Shown here in pieces: positions 1 through 7,723 of a stretch of 53,633 nt of DNA (position 1 is the first letter of the stretch; each line of letters opens with the position of its first letter). The notes under the pieces were generated by a model that had not been told where the DNA came from, made no database searches, and saw only the letters and a program-made list of their open reading frames with translations. The translations under genes were made by a program, and so were the position numbers. This stretch comes from JBEHWX01 sp048498995 (GTDB taxonomy: Bacteria > Bacteroidota > Ignavibacteria > OLB7). The stretch lies in NCBI GenBank assembly GCA_048498995.1, contig JBEHWX010000037.1, positions 1-53,633 on the forward strand, written 5' to 3'.

Positions 1-94
1 CTCCGCCGGCACGATCGCGCGCCAGCCACGTGGCGCTTCCCCCAACGTATTCCCGAGCCATGACGATCCATCGAACCATGCTCCGACTCCTCGC

Positions 95-150
95 GCGCCG
101 CGCTCCCGCGCGCCGCGCTCCCACGCGTCGCGCTCCCACGCGCCGCGCTC
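95..150. repeat. 15-bp tandem repeat, 4 copies
   Basis: Four copies of a 15-bp unit (core GCGCCGCGCTC, starting at 95, 110, 125 and 140) lie just upstream of the preferred start of the DUF2279 gene. The period is a multiple of three, so in the longer reading it encodes repeated Arg-Arg-Ala-Pro-Thr. Whether it is leader DNA or an N-terminal extension cannot be decided here. Confidence 0.8.
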
Positions 151-152
151 GC

Positions 153-1136
153 ATGCGCCAGGCTCGCGCGGGCCGGGGGTTCCCGGCGTTGTTGGCCGTG
201 GCGCTTTCGGCGGCGGTGCTCCTGGCCTCGCGTGCCGCGGCGGCCGGCCCCGACGCCCCCACGGAGCTCCCGACCACGCCGGCTCCGGCCGCGACGCTCC
301 CAGCCTCGTGTTTTCCGGCCGCGGACTCCCTGCGGTCGGCCACGCCGATGGAAGACACCACGCGCCCACATGTCTCGATTCCCCGGCTGGCGCTGGTCGG
401 CGGCCTCACCGCCGGAGGATTCATCTACGGCCACGTGATCCTCTCGAACCTCTGGTGGAAGGGGGAGCCGAGCCGGTTCCACTTCGACTGGGACCATGAC
501 TGGCGCTATTCCCTCGGCGCCGACAAGCTCGGCCACGCCTACTTCCCCTACCTGACGGCCGGCGTCTATCGCCAGGCGCTCGAGTGGACCGGCCTGGATA
601 CCGCCACCAGCCTCTACGCCGCCGCCTCGGCCGCGCTCGCCTACCAGACCTATGTCGAGATACGGGACGGCTTTTCGAAACAGTGGGGATTCTCCTGGGG
701 AGACTGGGGAGCCGACCTGATCGGCGCCTCCCTTCCGGTGCTGCAGTACGAGGTGCCGGCGCTCCGGCCGTTCGAAGTGAAGATCAGCTTCCATCCCTCC
801 GAGAAGTTCAAGGCCGGGATGTACAACGCGATCATCGACGACTACGAGAGCACCTTCCACTGGGTGAGCATCAACGTGCACGATCTGCTGCCCGAGGCGT
901 GGCAACGCTGGTATCCCCGGTTCGTGAACCTCGCGATCGGTCACACCGTGAAGGATCTCGACGGCGCCGGCGGCGGGCATCACGAGCTCTATCTGAGCCT
1001 CGACTGGAACGTGAAGGGACTCCCCGGCGATGGCTGGTTCTGGAATCTGCTGAAGCGGAACGTGGACTTCTATCACCTGCCGGCCCCCGCGGTCCGGATA
1101 GCGCCGGGAATCGTCTGGTACGGCATCCACTTCTAG
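153..1136 (+). CDS. exported DUF2279 (YfiM-like) protein
   Basis: The protein carries the core of the DUF2279/YfiM family: a DKLGHAYFPYLTAG block followed by an alanine-rich helix, EIRDGFSKQWGFSWGDWGADLIGA and a conserved C-terminal barrel-like tail (KISFHPSEKF). The family has no firmly assigned function; members are envelope proteins. The frame is open from 30, with ATGs at 30, 60, 78 and 153. I chose 153 (327 aa) because it gives a normal signal peptide (short basic start, then ALLAVALSAAVLLASRAAAA). The longer versions begin with an Arg-Ala-Pro repeat encoded by a 15-bp tandem repeat and would give an oddly long basic N-region. The family call is fairly secure and the start is not. Two hairpins follow the stop codon. 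Confidence 0.72.
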   Translation: MRQARAGRGFPALLAVALSAAVLLASRAAAAGPDAPTELPTTPAPAATLPASCFPAADSLRSATPMEDTTRPHVSIPRLALVGGLTAGGFIYGHVILSNLWWKGEPSRFHFDWDHDWRYSLGADKLGHAYFPYLTAGVYRQALEWTGLDTATSLYAAASAALAYQTYVEIRDGFSKQWGFSWGDWGADLIGASLPVLQYEVPALRPFEVKISFHPSEKFKAGMYNAIIDDYESTFHWVSINVHDLLPEAWQRWYPRFVNLAIGHTVKDLDGAGGGHHELYLSLDWNVKGLPGDGWFWNLLKRNVDFYHLPAPAVRIAPGIVWYGIHF

Positions 1137-1138
1137 CC

Positions 1139-1201
1139 GGCGCCGGAGAGCCGGCGCCACGCGCGGATGCGAAGAGGGCCATCCGCGAGCGGACGGCCCT
1201 C
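1139..1201. terminator. double hairpin between convergent genes
   Basis: Two stem-loops sit between the convergent DUF2279 gene and the gene at 1271-1804. The first has 8-bp arms (1139-1146 with 1151-1158, loop AGAG). The second pairs GAGGGCC-A-TCCG (1174-1185) with CGGA-C-GGCCCTC (1190-1201) around a CGAG loop, with one A/C mismatch. There is no clear T-tract, so it would be a bidirectional non-canonical terminator. Confidence 0.5.
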
Positions 1202-1270
1202 CATGCGTTCAACGTTCGACCTCACGACCACCGGCCTTCGCCGGGCCGATCGCGCGGGCATCTCCCCCGA

Positions 1271-1804
1271 TCATTCGAGGGTGGCTCCCCACTCGGCGAG
1301 CCCGGAGAGGAACACCCCCTGCGCGGTGGGATCGAGCGCGCGGAGCAGCCGGGGATAATCGGCGTAGAAGCCGGTGATCTTCTCGACCACCGCGTGATCC
1401 TTCCGGTCGGCCTCGGCCACGAGCCGGCGCACGATCTCCGGGGAGATGTCGGCCGCCTCCATCGGGGAGAGGAATCTATCGCGTCCCAGCAGTGAGGCCA
1501 GGCCATCGAGGCGCTCGGTGCCGAGCAGGCTCCGGACGGTCGATGGCCCCAGGTCGGTGACCAGCAGGTTGAGGATGCCGGCCCGCTGCGCGGCGTCCGA
1601 GCGGCAGTAGAGCTCGGCGACCATCTGCGGCAGCGAGGGAGTTTCATTGGCGCGGAACACGGTCTCCAGGCCGAGCGCGAGCGCCTTGCCCGGCACCGTT
1701 TCCACCACTCTGCCGAAATCCTCCACGACCGTCGACGGCATCGTGGCCGGGTTTGCGCCGGCGTAACGACCGAGCACGCCATCGAGCTGCTGATTCCAAT
1801 CCAT
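1271..1804 (-). CDS. conserved-looking cytoplasmic protein of unknown function
   Basis: The 177-aa product has no signal peptide or membrane segment and looks alpha-helical throughout, with short repeated Leu-rich helices (GILNLLVTDLG, RSLLGTERLDGLASLLG, MEAADISPEIVRRLV). I do not recognise the family. The start is the ATG at 1804: reading the minus strand, GGAGG lies 6 nt upstream. A TTG two codons earlier would overlap that ribosome-binding site and is rejected. It is convergent with the DUF2279 gene and divergent from the GlsB-like gene at 2062, with about 250 bp of shared upstream DNA. Gene status is supported by the Shine-Dalgarno sequence and coherent composition. Confidence 0.65.
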   Translation of the reverse strand: MDWNQQLDGVLGRYAGANPATMPSTVVEDFGRVVETVPGKALALGLETVFRANETPSLPQMVAELYCRSDAAQRAGILNLLVTDLGPSTVRSLLGTERLDGLASLLGRDRFLSPMEAADISPEIVRRLVAEADRKDHAVVEKITGFYADYPRLLRALDPTAQGVFLSGLAEWGATLE

Positions 1805-2061
1805 GTTCAACCTCCAGCGGTATTAGCGTTGCTGTTGACAGGACGCCACCGGCCGAAAGCGCCGCGCGGGCGCCGGCCATCGGGCGTGTGCCGGAGGTGG
1901 GCTCAACCCCGGTGCCAGCCGGCGGCCGGGGCGGACGCCGAGCCCAATGCGGAATGGAATGGTGGCCGCGAGGTTTGGCCTCGTCTTTGCAATGTTCACT
2001 ATCAGTGGTCCTGAGGACCAGCGATAATCAACTGAAGAATAGAAATGTGGGAGACAGAGAG

Positions 2062-2382
2062 ATGTTGGACATTCTTGGTTGGATCGTTCTCGGCCTGATC
2101 GCCGGCGCAATCGCGAAGGCCATTATGCCTGGCCGTGATCCGGGCGGCGTCATCGTCACGATGATCATCGGCATCGTCGGTGCCATCATCGGCGGCTTTA
2201 TCGGACGCGCGATCTTCAATTACGGCGGTACCGACGTGGCCGGTAACGTCAACGAGCCGGGATTCCTGATGAGCCTGGTTCTGGCCGTCGTCGGCTCGAT
2301 TATCCTGCTGTTCGGCTACCGGCTGATTCGCGGCCGCGGTCGCGATGTCGACCACAGGACGCCGCTCGGCACCTCGGTCTGA
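2062..2382 (+). CDS. GlsB/YeaQ/YmgE family stress-response membrane protein
   Basis: This 106-aa protein is a small Gly-rich inner-membrane protein of the transglycosylase-associated (GlsB/YeaQ/YmgE) family. It shows three hydrophobic helices: ILGWIVLGLIAGAIAKAI, VIVTMIIGIVGAIIGGFIG and SLVLAVVGSIILLFGYRLI. The family hallmarks are the first-helix GLIAGAIAK followed by PGRDPGG. The loop between helices 2 and 3 is longer than usual (NYGGTDVAGNVNEPGF). Members are associated with general stress and have no known enzymatic activity. The ATG at 2062 follows GGGAG by 8 nt, which fixes the start. The upstream 60 bp is AT-rich for this genome and holds a small TGGTCC/GGACCA hairpin (2006-2020). Confidence 0.88.
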   Translation: MLDILGWIVLGLIAGAIAKAIMPGRDPGGVIVTMIIGIVGAIIGGFIGRAIFNYGGTDVAGNVNEPGFLMSLVLAVVGSIILLFGYRLIRGRGRDVDHRTPLGTSV

Positions 2383-2522
2383 CCGATTCCGGTCCGATCG
2401 AAACGAGCCGAACCTTGATTTCGATGACAACGATCGGGAAAGGGAGCACGAGCCTGGCCCTCCCAGTTTCGACCCTCTCCGATCACTAACTGATATCCCC
2501 CGGATCTTCCGGGCGGTACCAA

Positions 2523-2556
2523 CGACGGCGTCGGCGGATCTCCGCCGGCGCCGTCG
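2523..2556 (+). terminator. hairpin downstream of the GlsB-like gene
   Basis: CGACGGCG-T-CGGCGGA (2523-2538) pairs with TCCGCCG-G-CGCCGTCG (2541-2556), giving 15 pairs around one T/G wobble. CGTTTCTTCC follows. It lies 140 bp beyond the GlsB-like stop codon and is the likely transcript end. Confidence 0.5.
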
Positions 2557-2565
2557 CGTTTCTTC

Positions 2566-2780
2566 CCCGTCGAGCCCCATCTCCCTATCTCCAGATCTTC
2601 CCCGCATCTCCCGCATCGTCCACACATCTCCGCATCTTCCCTCACTTCACCACATCTTCCACACATCTTCCCCGCATCCCCGCATCCCCGCATCCCCGCA
2701 TCATCGCATCAGCTCCGCATCCCCGCATCTTCTCATCTTCCCCGTATTCCTGCATCTCCACATCTTCCACGCATATCCAC
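2566..2780. repeat. degenerate CCGCATCTTCC-type simple repeat in a gene-free gap
   Basis: Between the GlsB-like gene and the convergent MtfA-like gene, about 200 bp consist of imperfect units of 8 to 11 bp around CGCATC or ACATCTTCC, with strong pyrimidine bias on the plus strand. Open frames across it encode only low-complexity Met-Arg-Gly-Cys strings and are not genes. I see nothing else in 2383-2930 besides the hairpin at 2523. Confidence 0.7.
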
Positions 2781-2930
2781 ATCGCCACGGCTCCGTACGG
2801 CGTCGACCGGACCACGCTCCGCGTGGGGCAGATCCTCCCGACCTCGCTCCGCTTCCGCCGACATTTCAGACGTGGACGGGACGTTGCGTTGCGCCCGGTC
2901 GCCGCCGGTGGATGCGCGTGCTTCCCAGGC

Positions 2931-3755
2931 TCAGGGAGCCTCGTCGACCGGCGGCGCCAGCCCATCGTCCGTGTCCTCCTCCGGCTCCGGCGGCAGGAGC
3001 GTGGCCGGATCGCGGCGATAGAAGAGGCGGAACTGCTCGTAGAGCTCGGGATGATGCGCGCGCATCCGATGCGGTCGCTCGAAGAAGAACTCCGTGGCCA
3101 CCGCGAAAAATTCCGCCGGAGACTCCGCCCCGTAGCCGTCGAGCTCCGTCGGACGATGGTGCTCCAGGTCGTCGATCAGGCCCTGATATTCCCGTCCGAG
3201 CACCCGCGCCCAGCCGGCGTACATCGAGCGCTCCGGAAGATCCGGCGCCCCGTTGGCCGATCCGCTCTCCTGATCGAGGCGATGCGCGAACTCGTGGAAC
3301 ACCACGTTGTAGCCGTCGCGGAGATCGGCGGTCCCCGCCACCACGTCATGCCAGGAGAGGATCACGGTCCCATGTCCCCACGATTCCCCGGAGAGGACGC
3401 GCGACTCCCGGTTGACGAGCCAGTCCCCGAGGTGCACGTCATACGGGACCACGAACGCGCCCGGATAGACGATCACGGTGCGGAGGTCGGCGTAGGTATC
3501 CTGCTCCAGGCCGAGCAGCAGCAGACAGGCCTGCGCCGCGATCGTGACCCGGATCTCGTCGGTGAGCTCGAGCCCGCCGGCCCCCTCGAAGATCGTCTCG
3601 TCCAGAAAGATCCGCGTGAGCCCGCCGAGCCGGCTCCGGTCCTCGTCGGTGAGGTGATGATAGTACTCCACGTTGCGCTCGATGATCGCCAGCCACTCCG
3701 GCGGCAGCGGCTGCTCCATCAGTTTTCTGCGTCGTCTGCTCTTCGAACCGAACAT
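2931..3755 (-). CDS. MtfA-like M90 family zinc peptidase
   Basis: The product matches the MtfA (YeeI) family of zinc metallopeptidases, known in E. coli for binding and titrating the Mlc repressor. Numbered from the ATG at 3755 (274 aa; E. coli MtfA is about 265), the zinc site is H154-E155-F-A-H158. The third ligand is E215 in ESPAEFFAVATEFFFE, the same spacing as in MtfA. The conserved block DLRTVIVYPGAFVVP is also present. The frame is open further upstream to 3932, but that extension would include a perfect 15-bp hairpin and has no family counterpart. No clear Shine-Dalgarno precedes 3755. The C-terminus is acidic (EPEEDTDDG). Family confidence is high. The link to an Mlc-type regulator cannot be assumed in this lineage. 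Confidence 0.88.
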   Translation of the reverse strand: MFGSKSRRRRKLMEQPLPPEWLAIIERNVEYYHHLTDEDRSRLGGLTRIFLDETIFEGAGGLELTDEIRVTIAAQACLLLLGLEQDTYADLRTVIVYPGAFVVPYDVHLGDWLVNRESRVLSGESWGHGTVILSWHDVVAGTADLRDGYNVVFHEFAHRLDQESGSANGAPDLPERSMYAGWARVLGREYQGLIDDLEHHRPTELDGYGAESPAEFFAVATEFFFERPHRMRAHHPELYEQFRLFYRRDPATLLPPEPEEDTDDGLAPPVDEAP

Positions 3756-3862
3756 GTCGTGAGAATGCTTCTGAGAAGGAAAGCGCGCGCCCGGCTCCAT
3801 GAGGCGGCACGCGGCGCGTCGGAATGTACGGAGGGAGATCTCCCCCGGCGGACGATCGTGAC

Positions 3863-3898
3863 GCTCTTTCCGGCCGGAACGGACCGGCCGGAAAGAGC
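3863..3898. repeat. perfect 15-bp inverted repeat, 6-nt loop
   Basis: GCTCTTTCCGGCCGG (3863-3877) and CCGGCCGGAAAGAGC (3884-3898) are exact inverses separated by AACGGA. The element lies about 110 bp upstream of the MtfA-like start, on the 5' side of that gene. No T-tract follows on either strand. It could be a leader hairpin or a bidirectional terminator. Confidence 0.75.
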
Positions 3899-4209
3899 AT
3901 GTACGATCGGACAACGTTACGATATGTCTCATCGGAGAGGCGCGCGTACGGAAGAGATTCGTATGTTAGCCGCTCTCTTCGGTTCCTCCCCGCTGCCCCT
4001 CCCCTCGCACGATCCGCGACGCACCGCGTCGACGGTCGGCGAACGGGCACGAAGATGTACCTGCAATCTCGCTCCGGCGCGCGATCCATGAGCGCGTGAC
4101 CGGAATTCGTTCTGGTCGATCGACCCTCGCCGGTCAGGTTGGCCCGTCTGTTGCCTTCTTCCACGGAGGAGGGGGGCAGACTGAAGGGCTACGGTCGAGC
4201 ATCGGCATT

Positions 4210-4242
4210 GTTGCCGATTCGATCGAACCTTTCGTACATTTG
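4210..4242 (+). promoter_or_regulatory. Bacteroidota-type promoter candidate with overlapping palindrome
   Basis: TACATTTG at 4235-4242 matches the Bacteroidota -7 box TAnnTTTG exactly. GTTG at 4210-4213 matches three of four bases of the -33 box (TTTG) at a 21-bp spacing. The -7 box lies within a 12-bp palindrome, GTACATTTGTAC (4234-4245), a possible operator. The surrounding DNA is AT-rich relative to its neighbourhood. No coding start follows closely. Confidence 0.4.
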
Positions 4243-4246
4243 TACA

Positions 4247-4345
4247 ATACTTCAGTTTGACTCCCAGGTTAGGAGTCGCGCGAGGATGCTCGCTCATCGT
4301 CTTCGGACGGTGACGAGTACTCCTCGCGTCTTCTTTTCCACCCCT
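4247..4345 (+). ncRNA. candidate small structured RNA
   Basis: Immediately after the promoter candidate, a hairpin GACTCC/GGAGTC (4259-4264 with 4272-4277) is followed by a closed domain, GCGAGGA (4280-4286) with TCCTCGC (4321-4327). Inside it is a UUCG tetraloop hairpin, CGTC-TTCG-GACG (4298-4309). A pyrimidine/T-rich tract (GTCTTCTTTTCC) follows. No convincing reading frame overlaps. The boundaries are estimates from the -7 box and the last stem. The 1.2-kb stretch 3756-4977 otherwise holds only the hairpin at 3863 and the repeat at 4904. Confidence 0.35.
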
Positions 4346-4903
4346 TCCGATGCCTCTCATCTGTCCCCATGGCTCAAGGCGGATATCGGCCTGGATTCCA
4401 TCGCGCCCCGTTCCGGAGCACATGGTCGCGCGGAGCTCGCCGATCCGGACGCCGTGGGATGTGAAGATTGTCGGGTGGGAAGATTGTCAGGCGGGAAGGG
4501 CCCGCGCGTGTCGCAATGGTGTACGGCGGCATGATCGGATGCACGCGACGTGGCGCGGCGCGAGGTGAGAGCTTTTCCCGGCTCGCGTGTTCCCGGTCAT
4601 CCCCGGCTCCCTCCGGATGATCCCCGGTCGGAGCACGAGGCGCTCCGCGGCCAACGGCACGTGGGGCATTCTCCGCGATGATATCGGCAAGCAGGGTGAG
4701 GATCGGAGCGTCCGTCCGGAATTTGAGCACTCCGCCGTCGAGCGCATGATCCTCACCCTCGCCGCCGTCTCTCCGCCGTCGTTCATTCTCGTCTCTTCCC
4801 GATCCGCCCGTTCCCGAATCTCCTATATTCCGGCCGCGCGATCCGGGCACGCCGGCGCATCGGTCGGTCCGCTCCTTCGTCGCGCCCCGCGATCACCGCG
4901 CAT

Positions 4904-4967
4904 CGTTCCGATCGCACTTCGTTCCGATCGCACTTCGTTCCGATCGCACTTCGTTCCGATCGCTCTC
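4904..4967. repeat. 16-bp tandem repeat upstream of the sigma factor
   Basis: Three exact copies of CGTTCCGATCGCACTT (4904, 4920, 4936) and a partial fourth (4952-4967) end 10 bp before the ATG of the ECF sigma factor. The period is not a multiple of three and the array is untranslated in any recognisable gene. It fills the position of the leader or operator of the sigma/kinase pair. Confidence 0.85.
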
Positions 4968-4977
4968 CATCCGCGCC

Positions 4978-5718
4978 ATGTCCCGAGCAGCCACACAGAC
5001 CGATCCCCGAGGGGGATTTCCGATCACGCGGATCTCCACCCTTTCCGGCATCCGCAGCGCCGAGGAGGAGGTACGCCAGCGCTCGCACGATCTGCTGGCC
5101 CGCGCCTACTGGGCTCCGGTCCACCGCTACCTCCGGCTTCGGTGGCACGCCGGGGGCGAGGAGGCCCGCGACCTGACGCAGGAGTTCTTTGCCCGCGCCA
5201 TCTCCGGCGGATATTTCGCCGCGTACGATCCCTCCCTCGGCCGCTTCCGCACCTTCCTCCGCGTCTGTCTGGACCGCTTCGTCGCCAACGAGGCGCAGGC
5301 GGCCGCGAGGATCAAGCGTGGCGGAGGGCTCGCCTTCCAGCCGATCGATCCGGACGATCCGGAGCCGGAGCTGGCCTCGGCGGTCGATCCGGAGGAGCTG
5401 TTCGAGCGGGACTGGATCAGGAGCTTCTACACCATCGTCGTGGAGCGGCTGCGCGCCGAGTGCGCCTCGGCCGGCAAAGAGCGGCATTTCCGGATCTTCG
5501 AGCGCTACGACCTTTCCGGCGACCAGGAGCGGGACCGGCTCACCTACGACACGCTCGCGGGCGAGCTCGGCATCCGCGCCACCGACGTGACCAATCATCT
5601 CTCCTTCGTCCGACGGCGTTTCCGCGCGCTGGCGCTCGAGACGCTCCGGGAGCTCACCGCCTCCGACCGGGAGTTCGAGGAGGAGGCGCGCGCCCTGCTC
5701 GGCTGGAGTCCGCCATGA
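4978..5718 (+). CDS. ECF-type RNA polymerase sigma factor
   Basis: The 246-aa protein has a region-2 block (YWAPVHRYLRLR, EARDLTQEFFARAI, FRTFLRVCLDRFVANE) in which DLTQEFF corresponds to the conserved core-binding motif. A region-4 helix-turn-helix follows (LTYDTLAGELGIRATDVTNHLSFVRRRFR). The long linker between regions 2 and 4 (about residues 115-165) and the pairing with a Ser/Thr kinase resemble the kinase-linked ECF groups I know from Planctomycetes and related phyla. No anti-sigma factor is adjacent. The gene overlaps the kinase by 4 bp (ATGA), so the two are translationally coupled and probably act together. The ATG at 4978 directly follows the 16-bp repeats. Confidence 0.85.
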   Translation: MSRAATQTDPRGGFPITRISTLSGIRSAEEEVRQRSHDLLARAYWAPVHRYLRLRWHAGGEEARDLTQEFFARAISGGYFAAYDPSLGRFRTFLRVCLDRFVANEAQAAARIKRGGGLAFQPIDPDDPEPELASAVDPEELFERDWIRSFYTIVVERLRAECASAGKERHFRIFERYDLSGDQERDRLTYDTLAGELGIRATDVTNHLSFVRRRFRALALETLRELTASDREFEEEARALLGWSPP

Positions 5719-6758
5719 AGCTGCTCGACGAGGCCACCGTGGATCACCTTCGCCGGGTGAGCGATCTTCCCGATCTGTCCGACACTCCCTACCGGCTCCC
5801 GGAGCCGATAGCACGCGGAGGGATGGGAACCATCTACACCGCCGTCGATGAGCGGCTCGGCCGGAGCGTGGCGCTGAAGGTGCTGAGCCTCGCCGATCCG
5901 CGCGGCATCCACCGCCGGCGGATGCTCCGCGAGGCGCGCATCGTGGCCCGGCTCGAGCATCCGAGCATCGTCCCGATCCACGACGTGGGAGTGCTGCCGG
6001 ACGGCCGCCCCTTCTACGCGATGAAGCTCGTGCGTGGCGACCGGCTCAGCGTCTGGGCTGCCTCGGAGCGCTCCCGGCAGGACCGGCTCCGCCTCTTTCT
6101 CAGGATCTGCGACGGCGTCTCCTTCGCGCATATCGCCGGGGTGATCCATCGGGATCTGAAGCCGGAGAATATCATGGTCGGCCCGTTCAGCGAGGTGTTG
6201 GTGATGGACTGGGGCGCCGCGATCGAGATCGGAGAGCAACGGAAGGATGGCCCCGACAATGGAGCCGAGGATGCCGAGGCGGGGATGGAGCCCGATGGGA
6301 TGATTCTCGGCACGCCCGCCTACATGGCGCCGGAGCTGGCGCGCGGCGAATCGGATCCGATCGGAACCGCCGGCGATATCTACGCGCTGGCGGCGATCCT
6401 CCACGTTCTGCTCGTCGGACGTCCGCCGTACGCGGCCGAGAGCGTCGCCGAGCTTCGCCGGATGATGGAGGCGGCTCCGCCGATCCCGCCGCGACGTCCG
6501 CTCCCGGACATTCCGCGTCCGCTGGAGGCGATCTGTCTGAAGGGACTCTCCGCCGCGCCCGGCGAGCGTTACCGCTCGGTCGATGACCTGGCGCGGGACG
6601 TTTCCCGCTTCCTCGACGGCGCGCCGGTGGCGGCCTATCGCGACAACGCGCTGGAGCGCGTGCTTCGCTGGGGAGGAAGGAACCGGTATCTGCTGCTGCT
6701 TGTCGGGGCCTATCTCCTGATGCGCGCCGTGGTCTTCCTGCTGACGCGCCGACCGTAA
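5715..6758 (+). CDS. membrane-anchored Ser/Thr protein kinase
   Basis: This 347-aa Hanks-type kinase has a glycine loop GGMGTIY (residues 35-41), the ATP-anchoring K55 in VALK, the catalytic loop HRDLKPEN with D147, a DWG (not DFG) magnesium motif at about 165-167, GTPAYMAPE, and a DIYALAAIL helix. A single C-terminal transmembrane helix (YLLLLVGAYLLMRAVVFLL) places the kinase in the cytoplasm at the membrane with almost no external domain, so signal input is unlikely to be extracytoplasmic. The activation segment contains an acidic stretch (GPDNGAEDAEAG). All catalytic residues are present. The start overlaps the sigma factor stop codon, suggesting that the kinase acts on that sigma factor or its regulon; this is inference. 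Confidence 0.92.
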   Translation: MKLLDEATVDHLRRVSDLPDLSDTPYRLPEPIARGGMGTIYTAVDERLGRSVALKVLSLADPRGIHRRRMLREARIVARLEHPSIVPIHDVGVLPDGRPFYAMKLVRGDRLSVWAASERSRQDRLRLFLRICDGVSFAHIAGVIHRDLKPENIMVGPFSEVLVMDWGAAIEIGEQRKDGPDNGAEDAEAGMEPDGMILGTPAYMAPELARGESDPIGTAGDIYALAAILHVLLVGRPPYAAESVAELRRMMEAAPPIPPRRPLPDIPRPLEAICLKGLSAAPGERYRSVDDLARDVSRFLDGAPVAAYRDNALERVLRWGGRNRYLLLLVGAYLLMRAVVFLLTRRP

Positions 6759-7007
6759 CACTCGTCGCGAAGCCCCGTACACCGCCAGCCATCGCGCGCG
6801 GGACCATCGGACAGCGCGCGACCGCCAGGATCATCATGTCGATGATCCGTGGTATACTTGCCCGGCGCGGGATCGACCTGATTGCCCACGATCGCGCGCG
6901 CGGAGCTCCGGGCCGGCAGTGGCCGAACGCTCCCAACATCCGTCACCGTCGCCGACACCTGCCCGTGCCGGCGCAGACTCCGATCATCCATACTTATACC
7001 GCATCCC

Positions 7008-7334
7008 ATGTTGAGACAGACCCTCATCGCGGGCGGGCTGGCCCTTGCGCTTGCCGCCTGCAACCGGAATGGCGATTCCGAGGATCTCACCAACGACGTG
7101 AATCACTCCGGCTCGGTGGAATCCTCGATCAAGATCACGCCGCTCGACAGCAACCGTCGACTCCTCACCACGCACCACACCGTCTGGGTGAAAGGGGGCG
7201 TGTATCGCACCATCATTTACACCGATACGCTGCCAGCGCTCGGCAGGGAATCCACCGTCGCGGAAAACGAGGATGGCGATCAGCAGACGGTCAACGTCGA
7301 CAAGGACTACGAGATTTACATCACCGTACAGTGA
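7008..7334 (+). CDS. small lipoprotein, first gene of the YgiC-type cluster
   Basis: The 108-aa product begins MLRQTLIAGGLALALAAC, a lipoprotein signal with a lipobox ending at Cys18. The mature part is acidic and hydrophilic (NRNGDSEDLTNDVN) with a beta-like core (HTVWVKGGVYRTIIYTDT). I recognise no family. It ends 4 bp before the next lipoprotein gene and 390 bp before the ATP-grasp ligase, so it is probably in the same operon. A weak promoter-like box (TATACTTG, 6853-6860) lies 150 bp upstream. No Shine-Dalgarno is visible at the ATG. Confidence 0.68.
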   Translation: MLRQTLIAGGLALALAACNRNGDSEDLTNDVNHSGSVESSIKITPLDSNRRLLTTHHTVWVKGGVYRTIIYTDTLPALGRESTVAENEDGDQQTVNVDKDYEIYITVQ

Positions 7335-7338
7335 CCCG

Positions 7339-7665
7339 ATGAAAAAGACGAGACATATCGAGCTGGTGCTGATCACCGCGGCGCTGGCATCCTGCAACCA
7401 GCCGCGCGCGGCGCGCGAAACGGGCAACCGCGTCTACCTCCGCTCGGACACGTCGGCTCCCTACACCCGCGTGCATCACCATGGAGGCACGGCGCTCTGG
7501 TATTACGCGTTCCGTCCGTACGGCAGCTACCAGTACGGCATGTATACCCGCGCCGGCTATTATTCCGGCGCGATCCACGAGCGCTCCAACCTGGGCACAA
7601 ACGGCTTCAAGGGGGGAATCGTGCGGGGCGGATTCGGTCGGAGCTCCTACAGCGTGTCGTCGTAA
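7339..7665 (+). CDS. small lipoprotein with RGGFG tail, YgiB-like partner
   Basis: The 108-aa protein has a lipobox signal (LVLITAALASC, Cys19), a Tyr/Gly-rich body (YYAFRPYGSYQYGMYTRAGYY) and a C-terminus reading GGIVRGGFGRSSYSVSS. From memory, E. coli YgiB (DUF1190), encoded beside the ATP-grasp protein YgiC, also carries a TRGGFG motif near its C-terminus, so this is a plausible short functional analogue. It starts 4 bp after the preceding lipoprotein stop codon and lies 58 bp upstream of the YgiC-type gene. Its role is unknown. It may be the extracytoplasmic partner or a substrate of the ligase. Confidence 0.7.
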   Translation: MKKTRHIELVLITAALASCNQPRAARETGNRVYLRSDTSAPYTRVHHHGGTALWYYAFRPYGSYQYGMYTRAGYYSGAIHERSNLGTNGFKGGIVRGGFGRSSYSVSS

Positions 7666-7723
7666 CGCGCGCGCGCGACCGATCGTACACGATATATTCT
7701 TCACCCTCGATCAACGGAAGAAC

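Noticed and set aside
2566..2780. Cys/Gly/Arg-rich frames on the minus strand over the simple repeat
   Set aside because: Their periodic composition merely reflects the CGCATC-type repeat.
4139..4850. Small open frames on both strands in the gene desert upstream of the sigma factor
   Set aside because: Products are of low complexity or unlike any protein, lack ribosome-binding sites, and overlap a better-supported structured region.
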